From contig NC_092575.1 in assembly GCF_037975245.1 (NCBI RefSeq), positions 9,642,001 to 9,706,000 of the forward strand: a stretch of DNA of 64,000 bases, given 5' to 3'. The notes under the pieces were generated by a model. That model ran no database searches. It saw only the letters and a list, made by a program, of their open reading frames with translations, and was not told the DNA's origin. Every line of letters begins with the position of its first letter. Within the stretch, counting starts at the first letter, position 1. Below are positions 1 to 61,000 of the stretch, in pieces. This DNA comes from Apostichopus japonicus (lineage: Eukaryota > Echinodermata > Holothuroidea > Aspidochirotida > Stichopodidae). The position numbers and the translations under genes were made by a program.

Positions 1-1328
1 AGAATCAGATCAGCCATGGATAAACCAACCCCTCTAAATAAAATATATGGCAGCAAAGAATCAGATCAGCCATGGATAAACCAACCCCTCTAAATAAAAT
101 ATATAACAGCAAAGAATCAGAAGAGCCATGGATAAACCAACCCCTCTAAATAAAATATATGGCAGCAAAGAATCAGATCAGCCATGGATAAACCAACCCC
201 TCTAAATAAAATATATGGCAGCAAAGAATCAGATCAGCCATGGATAAACCAACCCATCTAAATAAAATATATGGCAGCAAAGAATCAGATCAGCCATGGA
301 TAAACCAACCCCTCTAAATAAAATATATGGCAACAAAGAATCAGATCAGCCATGGATAAACCAACCCCTCTAAATAAAATATATAACAGCAAAGAATCAG
401 ATCAGCCATGGATAAACCAACCCCTCTAAATAAAATATATGGCAGCAAAGAATCAGATCAGCCATGGATAAACCAACCCATCTAAATAAAATATATAACA
501 GCAAAGAATCAGATCAGCCATGGATAAACCAACCCCTCTAAATAAAATATATGGCAGCAAAGAATCAGATCAGCCATGGATAAACCAACCCCTCTATATA
601 AAATATATAACAGCAAAGAATCAGAAGAGCCATGGATAAACCAACCCCTCTAAATAAAATATATGGCAGCAAAGAATCAGATCAGCCATGGATAAACCAA
701 CCCCTCTAAATAAAATATATGGCAGCAAAGAATCTGATCAGCCATGGATAAACCAACCCATCTAAATAAAATATATGGCAGCAAAGAATCAGATCAGCCA
801 TGGATAAACCAACCCCTCTAAATAAAATATATGGCAACAAAGAATCAGATCAGCCATGGATAAACCAACCCCTCTAAATAAAATATATAACAGCAAAGAA
901 TCAGATCAGCCATGGATAAACCAACCCCTCTAAATAAAATATATAACAGCAAAGAATCAGATCAGCCATGGATAAACCAACTCCTCTAAATTAAATATAT
1001 GGCAGCAAAGAATCAGATCAGCCATGGATAAACCAACCCCTCTAAATAAAATATATAACAGCAAAGAATCAGATCAGCCATGGATAAACCAACCCCTCTA
1101 AATAAAATATATAACAGCAAAGAATCAGATCAGCCATGGATAAACCAACCCCTCTAAATAAAATATATAGCAGCAAAGAATCAGATCAGCCATGGATAAA
1201 CCAACCCTTCTAAATAAAATATATGGCAGCAAAGAATCAGATCAGCCATGGATAAACCAACCCCTCTAAATAAAATATATAGCACCAAAGAATCAGATCA
1301 GCCATGGATAAACCAACCCCTCTAAATA
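1..1328. repeat. 56-bp minisatellite, about 24 copies, runs off the left edge
   Basis: Head-to-tail units start AGAATCAGATCAGCCATGGA and differ at a few positions (ATATGG versus ATATAA before CAGCAA, CCCCTC versus CCCATC). The unit is not a multiple of three and has no open frame. It probably lies in the CPD intron after exon 24. The final unit decays at about 1320. Confidence 0.97.
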
Positions 1329-1708
1329 ACAAATTTTGCAGCTAAAGATCAGATCAGCAATCTATCAACTTAATGATTAAATTAATCAGGATCTGTGGTT
1401 TCTATTATAAGAAGTGAAACAGATTGTTGTTACAACCTATAAAGAATGAGTTGACAATTTCTGAATGCTACTGTAGGCCATTCAGATTAGCCTTCATTCT
1501 ACGGTAAGAAGTTTCTTGATATACATGCAAATATTCATTGGTTATTGATGTGTGATTGAAATTTAAGTTTTTAACATTGCAAAAATTGTTTTTTTTTTAC
1601 CAGAATACATGTAAATCCAATATGAGCAAATGCTGCAATGTCTGTAATCTCTCAGCATTAATTGCACCCTATGAAAATAAAACCTTCATCAAATTGACAG
1701 AAAATTAC
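1329..1708. other. Intron sequence left of CPD exon 24, no gene seen
   Basis: AT-rich unique sequence between the 56-bp array and exon 24. I looked on the minus strand for the start of a fourth TTL domain (VHxGIKGFV type) and did not find one. Confidence 0.6.
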
Positions 1709-50979
<49,271 letters not shown>

Positions 50980-52039
50980 TTGCTTGTTTTCAAAACTGGC
51001 TAGGCCTAGACTTTTGAAATAAACTAGGCCTAGTACTAGTAGTACTAGGGCCTGTATTCAGTAGACTAAATCTTTAAACTTTAGTACTAACTAGTGGCAA
51101 GTGTAGAGTAGTACTAATAAGTTTGATGGCATATTGCAACATTTTGCCTTTTCCGGGTTTTCTAACGTCGCAACTCGTAGTCATATACTGAATGCTAACC
51201 GTTCAGTTCCATAACATATGTGAAAGACTTTGCATGGGTCACATCATATTTACCCTGGTCAAGTTAAAATAACCCGTCACGTTCCAGAATGCAGCGTTGA
51301 AATAAAACTCGCGTGGATTTCTAATCCAATTCGTGTACCATCGTTGTATTTACTCCATCACTACGCGTCGCTTGTTTTGTGATAAAGTACTAACGTAGCC
51401 TATGCCAATTACCAACTTTACAAACTTGTCTGTGTGGAAAGTAATTCGTCAACCGAAACAAAATCCGAAATGTGACTTGTGTGTTGCAGCTGAAACATAC
51501 CTTGGGTGACAACGTAAAACAAATTTCTTCGACCAATGCTAACTTTACTTGGGAGTGTTACGCAAATTTAGCAATGAGATTGTACTTTCTCCACAAATAA
51601 TGTAGCATGAGAGCTCTGGTGTCTGTTCCGCCGGAAACTGAATGAAAACCAAAAATTTCTGATTGATCAGAAACTAAGTATGGGAATCCGTCGGCCTTCC
51701 AAGAATTAAAGTCGAGTGTGATAACTGGAAAATATTGCGGTATAGCGTCAGGATACAATATTATTGTATGATACTGTGTGATTCGGGTGGTAGCATGCCA
51801 AAAAGCAGGAACTACACGTTGTACTGTTGCCGTGCAACGCGTCGTCTGCTCCACTGGCCATACCAATACTGACAGTTGGCACTAGGTTTTAGCACATTAC
51901 GGTCACCAGCAAGAGTAAACAGAAAGAAAACTTTGCAGCCTGTATTTACCACAAATTGTACGAGTTTCACTGGATTGAAGAAAGTACCACCCTCTCTGCA
52001 TCTTCTATTCCTCCCATTCCACAACACCCATTACAAAGC
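50980..52039. promoter_or_regulatory. Intergenic region between divergent genes, candidate shared promoter
   Basis: The CPD start codon reads leftwards from 50979 and the phosphatidyltransferase start codon reads rightwards from 52040. Both 5' UTRs and promoters must therefore lie in this interval, unless unseen upstream non-coding exons exist. It contains short palindromic TAGGCCTA and ACTAGT-rich stretches near 51000-51060. I see no TATA box or CpG-rich core. Shared regulation is inferred only from geometry. Confidence 0.4.
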
Positions 52040-52079
52040 ATGGGTATCGAAGTGCTTGCTTACATTCCTAACCTAATTG
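52040..52079 (+). CDS. PIS-like gene exon 1
   Basis: Encodes the first 13 residues plus one base, ending YIPNLI-G, the N-terminal motif shared with phosphatidylinositol synthases. The donor is GTGCGA, a non-consensus GT site, but the join to exon 2 recreates NLIGYIRL precisely. It lies on the far side of a 5.15-kb intron. Confidence 0.8.
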
Positions 52080-55000
52080 GTGCGATTTTGCTACTGTTGT
52101 GTTAGTACTGTTACTTGTGTTAGTGTCAGTTTTAGCTGCTACTAACGTTAGGCCAAACATTATAGGCCTAGGCCTATGCTAATTATAATCATTCAAGCTT
52201 TACAGTACACACACACACAAAACATGACTGGATGGTAGTGTTAGACCTAGTCGAGCTATGTTAGGTGCAGGCATAGCCTTTTTAATTCTAAATTGAATAT
52301 ATATTCTTTCAATTGAGTTTGAGATGTCAAAAAGTTGGGGTAGCTACTAGCTAGGCCTGTGGTAAATCAATTCCTTAGTGCAATTCCTTGTGCAGCACAA
52401 GCAAGTTTCTCAAAACAGTGTCATATTCATACAGAACAAAGGTCTATAAAAATTATATTAGAGCTCATTTTTTAACTCTGTTTAGGCTACGTAACATTTT
52501 ACAGACAATTTCAGTGGTGCAAACCGTATTCTTTTCTCTTAACAAATCTTTCTTCGTAAAAATGTGTTAACCCTAATCTGACCTACTGGGAAGGTTGTAA
52601 TAAGAAAATCAAAATGTTCAAGTCAAAACGCTCCATTCAAAATACACAGTAAATACCTCTCTGAAAATTATTTTGAATAGGCCTCCTTTTTAGGACAACA
52701 ATTCCAAGAAGCATGTAGTGACTACTTCGTTCAAGCGGCATTTTAAAGATCACAAATATACTTTTCATTAATATAAAATTAATTTGATTGGACAATTCCC
52801 TCAATCTGACCAGGTACCAACCAACTGAGAGCCCTGTAAAAAATTGTCACATTTGTCATCTTCAATAGGCTTCAGATTTACAGAAGCATTGTGTTAATTG
52901 TCCATGGGTTTAAACACTTTGAATACAATAGAAATGTTTCTTCATGCATGAACATATACTGGTTCTGTGGCTGAGTGGATAAATGCAGTGGCATTTGAAG
53001 TAACAAGGCTTAGCATTCGGGAGTATCTAGGTTAAATTCCTGGCCCGGTCATACAGTAGTACGGTGGGTTTCTCATCTAAGAGCATCAGGGTTGGCATTT
53101 TCTCGGGAAAAACCTGTTTTTCCCACTAAGCAGTAAAAACCGGGAAAAACTGGTAAATACCGGTAAAAACCGCCTCCGTCTCGAAAACTAGTATTAATTG
53201 TCCGTAAAATGCAGGGTCATCAGTAGGCACGATATTGTTTCATGACAGGCATATTTAATTGAATATGGGAGTTTCTTAGCTTCATTTTGAGCTATTTTAT
53301 CACATTCTTATTCTACTTTTTGTGGAAAAAAGAGTATTTTTCATATTGCACATGTATAGTTATTCTGTCACGATCTCTTTAGCAGTATGCATTGCCTATT
53401 GCCCAAACCATCATAGGTCTACACTGGGACATTCACCCCTCCTAAATTCTTCAGGCCTATTATGTGGCATGAACAGCGGAGGATAGAACGAAGTGGCGAA
53501 CCATGGCATCCAAAGCCTCAAAGGGACAAGGAACCATATAATAATATAATATTATGTGCTCATTCTATTCAGTTCATTCTAGTAGACAGTTCATTCTATT
53601 AATACAGTAGGCAACAGTCTATTGAGGTGAACTTCAATCCAGGGGGCTCAATAGAAACTGCTTTGAAACTTTGTAAGGCACATGGGCCCAATTAAAGTAT
53701 TAAACGCACAATGGCCCTATGTAGCCATTCACACAACCAAACTGTTTACCTTGATGCAAACATGGTCCAATTATTATACAAATTCATGCATGAGTGATTA
53801 AACACTTTGAGGTGGACAGGTGAGGTGATACTGGGCACTTCCTGTGTATAGGCTAACTGAAGAGGTAGGAGTTTCAACAACACAAGTAACTGTTCCAATT
53901 GTTACTTATTCTCAAATTAGTTGATGTCACAACAGTCACTTAGTACAGTGCCTATAAGCAATATAAGCATAGTACAGTGCCTAGTGCGAAGTGTGAACAG
54001 AGTACAATTTATCGCAGACATGAAGTGATCGTTCTTGGATGTGAATCATCATTTGGATGTATAATATGACGAACCATAGCCCTAGGAGGCACCAACAGTT
54101 TGATACGAGTCCATTCTCTAGATTATGGAATTATGCATCTCGATAGGAAAATAAAGTTGGTTGATTTGAGCATCCAATATATTATTTATTTGAATTATTT
54201 ATAATAGTCTAATCGGTAAACTCACAAGTTATAGATCATAGCTGTTCTTTGGATGTAACCCAACCCCCTACCATAAGATGCCATTTTCTTGTAGATTCTA
54301 TGCTCCTCCACAAGTTCCACATGAGTTTTTAGGAATTCTATATAATTTGAGGTTTTTCCCAGTTTTTCCCACTTATAGGTGGGAAAAACCTCCCGGTAAA
54401 AACCGGTAAAAAACTTGTTTTTACCGGGGCGGTAAAAACCGCCCGGTAAAAACCGGCCAACCCTGAAGAGCATGCACGGTTTTGCCATCTGAAATGACTT
54501 GCTATATTCAAAAGATCCCACATTTGAGTTTCCACATTTGAGTTTAAATGTTTAATTTGAAGCCACCTGACGTGTAAGTTGTACTCCATAAGCCATTGCG
54601 GGTTCTTCCACATTTGTGGTCGCTTAAGCATCGTAAAAACAACTGTTGATTATTATTATTATAACATAAAACACTAACTTTTGCATTTTTTCCCTCTTTG
54701 TCTGAGATTAAACATTACAGTGTGATTGCTGAAATGTTATAATGAAGAGAATTACCTCCACTTCTTACTTTGTCTCAACCACCAATTTACTGTAAATTTA
54801 CAAAGCATCTTGAACCTGTTTACATATCTTTGTGTAGGCCTGCAGCATCTACTGTCACAAGCAGTTGTTGAGACTGCGTTTTAGTACCCTATCATGAAAT
54901 GGAACTGTCCATTGAACTTGCATGCACAGACTAAGATTCAGGCAAGCTCTTTCCTACACCTGCTCACAAAAGCTGTATTTTTAATGGTTTTTAGTGTGCA

Positions 55001-58000
55001 TTTTATGTATGAAGGAAATGATTTGTACCTGGTTCTTATGTTAGGTTCACCTTGCTGTGGAACTGATTTCATGCCTTTTATAAACATCTTCTGCTTCTCA
55101 TCAGATTCATTCAAGTCGCTGTCCAGTGTGACGTCATAAGAATGTTTTGTCACTACTCTTCAACAAGATTTTATTTGCCATGATATTTGGTGAATGAAGA
55201 CATTAAACTTCCAATACATTTTCAATTTTCACGAGACCCTAGCAGATTCAAGGAAATGACTCAACAATGATTAACACCACCGCACAGTTTGACATCACAC
55301 TCCATGAAATACACAGCAATAGGCCATTGGAATTGTTTATCTCTTGATGTTTATTGTAACTTCATGGTACGAACAAGTGGTGCTCTTTAACAAAGTACTA
55401 TATGAACATCTTTCGTTTTTATGAAGAAACAAGCAAAACTATTTACAAAAAATAACAAAAACAGCAAGAAATTTGACTCTTGATTAACACTTTATAACAT
55501 GAAACTAAATAAAACAGTATAAACGTAGCAAAACGGTCTCTCTTTTAGCTTATCTTTTTGTGTAACAAAGTCCAACTTTAACTTTCTTTATACATCATCT
55601 TTTAAGTACGCTGGTCTCTTCCTTCTTCTGTGTCTCCATCTGAGGTGAACAATGTTGCTAGCACTTTGTGTGAAGCTGTTTGATGTATCTTGAATTAAAG
55701 CGGGCTGATCGTGATTCAACTTGCAACGCGGGTGAACTTGAACAAGTAAACTGCTCCTTGGAGACTTTAAGATCTCATCATTTTGGAACATGATTGCTCT
55801 GTCCTTAGTTCGAACTTTGTAGTATCTAATGTTAATTTTGTCAATGACATTGGCTCTTCTCTATGTTCGGTTAAATCTTCAAGCGAACTACACTGCCTTG
55901 CTGAAGTTCTTTCAGAGGTACCCCAACGCGATTGTATGATTTTTGTTGTGTACTTTGCTTATGTTCCTTTCTCTTTCGACATTTTCAGCTACTTTGGCAT
56001 CAAGGGTAGAGGTCTTTGTTGGAAGTGGAGTTCTTGTGTGACATGAGAACATGCTTTGTGCTGGAGAACTGCTTAAACCAGCTGTAGGGGTTTTTCTCCA
56101 AATAAGCAATGCTATATATGTCCTTGTGGTTGTTGGTTTTGCGAAGCAGTTTCTTTGCGATGTTGACGGCTGGTTCTGCTTTTCTATGATATTTGATGGT
56201 AATGAGGAGAACTTGTTAAAGTAGTGAATGCATATTCTGCTGCAAACTCGAAAAAGGCTGCCGAGTTAAACAGTGGGCTATTATCAGAGAAATTATAACT
56301 GGCACTCCGTGGCAGGAGAAACAGAGTTTCAGATGCTTTATGACAGCAGTTGTTTCTTTGGATCGCATTGAGTCAAGTTCAAAATAATCCAAATAACAAT
56401 CAACAGTAACCATGTAGCGTGAACCATCCACAGTGAAGAATTTGATAGCTGTCATTTCCCAAGGGTGATCTGGTAGTTCATGGTTCATGAGAGGTTCTTT
56501 AGGTTGCGATGAGGACTTGTATTGACAGTAACAGCAGGCTACTTTCATTTTTATGTACTGACTATTTTTATTACATATAAGCCTGGAAGGGTAAATAGAT
56601 ACACCACTGCTGTCATACATTGCAAAGCAGTTCTCTGAATGCGTCATTCTAGGTATACCTGCACAACTTCCCAAATTTGTGAAATGTTGAAGACTCATAA
56701 TCATCGGCTACCTTTGGCTACCGTTAGGCACGACACTTGGTGACGACACAAAGAAAAAACAGAGAATATCTTTAGAAAGGCGTCACTTGCATACAGAAAG
56801 ATTGTTCCTACACTTCGTATGGCATCTGAAATAACCATTTGTTGCATCCGCTGGCAATGACATGAGGTGGACTATCTCAAACATTCTATTTCTGACACCA
56901 TGTTTATCTCTTGACGTCTATTGTAACTTCATGGTATGAGCGAGTGGTGCTCTTTAAAAAAGTACTATATGAACATCTTAATTTTTCTTTCCTTTTTTTG
57001 AAAAACAAAGGACTCAGATTACTCAATTGTGGTGTAGATTTGAGTTCAAACACACATTTTGTGGGCTGATATAACTATGCCATTGTTAGTGTACTTCTAA
57101 CTAGTATATACATGTCCTATCAGATTATTAAACTGACAAATGCACCTGTATTATATTTTAGGTAAAGGAAGCCTTTTTATAAATGTTCTATTATCAGTGT
57201 TGTGTTTATGTTTTTTGGTGGCTCTCCATAGGATACATCCGATTAGTACTTGTGCTTGCTGCCTTCAGTTGTTACTCAACAAATGCTGCTTGTTTCTTGT
57301 TCTTGTATTCCACCAATGTGATTCTTGATGGTAAGTATTAATATCACATTAACATTTTGGGAAGGTCACATAATTAATTTGAAATCTAGATCTAAATCAT
57401 GAATATCATTCATGAGAGAAAGAATGACAACTGATTATTTCATTATCAGCCAATGCAACAGTGAAATTAGTAACAACAGATAGTTTTCATATATATGCTA
57501 GAAAATTATGAGTAGCATGTAGACACAGGTTATATGAAATGAAGAAAGGAACAGTTTGTTATGTTGATATGATGTTGTGATGTTTGAATTGAAAGTTGGT
57601 GACAAATTTCAATTATCCTGATCAAAATACAAAAACCCAGAAACATAAAAAGCCCACATGGATGCGACTACACATCTGTAAATGTTGAATTGTGTTGGTA
57701 AATAACCTATTTGACACCAAGATTTCCAGTTGGAATGGTGACATAACAGAGAGTCATGGTTCCACCACATTGAAGAAATTCCACATACAGAGTAACATAA
57801 AATAAGAAAAGGCCTTATCTCATTTACAGCCACTTGAAATGGACACAACACTTTTTAACACAAACTAACCAACAAAGGATAATAAATATAGCCTGGGGTT
57901 ATTAGGGCGAAACTGAGGGGTCCCAGTAGTGTACTTACAATTCAGAACACACAATATACAGTGAATGCTCAAACCAAATGGCATAACAATGAAACAGTTT

Positions 58001-61000
58001 GCTTATAAGCTTTGAACTTTCCAAAAAACATACATGCACCAAGCAGGTGCAGCGATCAACAACATTTTGGTTCATTAAAGTAACTTACCACAGGCATTGA
58101 TCTCAATATGAAAAACAATTTGCTCTTGATTGATTTGTTTGGTAGGAATTGATGGACTCGTGGCAAGGAAGCTGAATCAGACATCCGCTTTTGGGGCATG
58201 GGTAAGAATCCTATCAGTATGCAACGTTATGTCTCACCATGTGTAGCCAAATGTTCACCTAACCTGACTTACAACAAGTTTTTCTGATTTTTGTTTGTTT
58301 TGTTATTCAGACAAGGTATGTGAGACATAATGGCAATAATAAAACAACTTGTAAATGACAGTCAGGTCTAGGATATAGGTGTTCAATGTCTTACATATGT
58401 ACCTGCAGAGCAAACTTGTGTTAACTTGAATAGTTACAGTGTAATATTATGTTTATGAGGGTGAGCTAAATGCAAATTCTTGTAACATCAGTTCAGTCCT
58501 TGACTATTGAAGTTGCAAATTTATCACAACATGGTATTAAAGGCGTCAACTATAGTATTTTATTGGAAGTGACATGACAAGATTAATTTTATATTTCTTA
58601 ATCAAGATGTGGTATTTGCTTAGTGAAATTTGCTAAAAAATAGACAAGAATAACCTTACTGTATGTGTACAGTGCTTTTGTGGCTCAGGCAATTTGAAAT
58701 GAAAAGTACAATTACTGTAAGGTATATGCAAACTTGAATACCTACATTTTATTTGCTAAGATACCTATAGTAAAATGAAACGTCTCTGAAAAAGGTGAAC
58801 AATAGGCAGTTTTCACATACTGTACTACTGAATATGATGACAATTGATTGCTTTGACCATTTTAACCTTACAGTTAGATGTCATGGTGGATAATTTTGGA
58901 AGGGGATTTTTATGGAGCAGATTGTACAAAGTAAGTACTTTGTAAATATCTCAGAGACTTGTTATGAATAGTGAATACAATACAAAACAACACATAACAA
59001 TACCACTCAGATTGGAAAGAATATCAGTATATTTGTATATTAAGATAATTGTGCAAAGCATGGCGCAGAAAACTCCACCAGGCCTCGAAATTTGGGTCAG
59101 TTACTGGCTAACTTCGCCAGTGGATTTCACCATATACTGTACCAGTAGAAAAAAACTGACATTAATATCCCTTTTGTATTTATTGTAGGAAAATGCAATT
59201 GGGAATTTGATTCTAGCCAATAGATGATTTTATGCATTGGCATTGGTTAGCAAGTGGCAAAAATTGTTAAATTCTAGGCCTGCTCTGTATTTAATTAGCA
59301 ATGCCAGGTATCATGACATCATGAATATCAGGGAATTCTTGCTGCAAGTAATTTCCCTTTAACACAGCACTGACAGTTCTAAATCATTTGTGTAAATAAG
59401 GGGTCCATTAAAGGATTCTCTGATGTGTAAACTCTTTTGAAAGGAAAACTGAAACAATTATTGCATCTTATTAGGGTTACCTAGAGGTTACTGCCCTGCA
59501 AAGTCTATGGAAGTACATTCAGGTTGCAGCAAAGCTATATGCAAATTTTTAAGGTAGCGACTTTGTTTAACTCAAGTGTTAGTGCATAATGAATGCCTAT
59601 CTTCTGCTTGAAGAGGGTCAAACAAGGCTGTTGATTCTGCAATGAGCATACATGGTAACAAATGGTTTGGCATGTGCTGGGGAAGCTTATTGTAGGCAAA
59701 TGGGGCATCTTCTATGTTAAATTATTTAAGTATAGAAGAAAATGTGAAATTGGAGAGATAAAGATGTTGTGACAAGACAATTTCCATAAGACCCTGGTAA
59801 CAGTAGGCCTATACGCCAAGGTAAAAATCAGGTATTGACACCAAAACTTCTGCAATTAAAGTAAATAGTAATAATAAACATATATTAAAGATGCATTGGG
59901 ATAAAACGATAAAGTGTAATACAGTGCAAATCTCAGAAAGTTGTATTGGTTCCAGGATTGGACCTGAGCTGGTCCATGAATTTCTTAAAAGATTACATCA
60001 ATTGGAACCACTGTAATGTAGATCAAAATTTCATTATTGAATGATAACAAATGTTGTGATGCTTCCACTGCAAGTAAGTTGCACTCCACCCTAGATCACA
60101 AGTTTAAGGAAATAGTGGCTGTAAAGCAACACAAATGTCAGAATGCTTTTCTGATTCCAGGGATGTGAGCTAACAAAATATAATGTGAACCTTTAAGGTA
60201 ATGGCTACAACTAGAGAAAAAGAAGTAAACATGCTATATAAAAATACAAATATTATGAAAATAAATGGTCAAAAAGTCAGAGGGTACATGACCCCCTCCC
60301 TAAAGACAAATTGTTGAGATTTAGCACAATCTAATCTATGTTACATGGATAGGTCCCACAATATTCACACAACTTGTATGTAAACATACTAAATATTGGA
60401 TTTACTAAGGATGTTATGGAAACTAGTGGGCACCTGTAGTGTGCTGGGCCCAATGGGAGTGGTGTAATGCCTCAAATGTTGAGTAACAATGAGTGCCAAT
60501 GTTTTAGTGATTAGTTCTTCAGCTCAAGATTTTGAGGAGTCCGTAGGTATGTCTGCTATTTTTTTTAAACTTTTTCTTCATAGTGGGGTTATGTTGTTGC
60601 TGCCCTAGAATGGAGTGTCTTTGTGTGTACACACAGTCTCGGTGCCGAGTGGAAGGCTAACTTTGTCCAAGCTCCTTATATTGCACAAAAAGTCATGGAG
60701 AAAAGTAAGTGATGCAGTATTCTACATGTCATATACTGCTTCAAGTTTTCATGCAAGCAATCTCAATATAAAAGAAACTTATTACCCATGGGCCATGAAT
60801 TGTAATCTGGGCTTTCAAAGCCCTGCAGTAGTACTAAGTTGGTAATGAAACCTCATAACTGCAAATTTGTTTGAAATCCAGTATAATAATACTTGTAGTT
60901 CTGTGATGACAGCTTTACATGGCAGGACATCTGATCCTTCCATCAGAGAATTTGTCAAATACCAATTTCAAGTTCACCTCTCATCTTACCGTAATATGGT

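Noticed and set aside
51558-52027. Two overlapping minus-strand frames upstream of the PIS-like gene
   Set aside because: No domain resemblance, no splice partners, and they overlap the 5' UTR region of the plus-strand gene.
52961-53040. Functional tRNA gene
   Set aside because: Boxes A and B are present, but the acceptor and anticodon stems do not pair convincingly and the repeat continues beyond the tRNA-like part, so it is a SINE.
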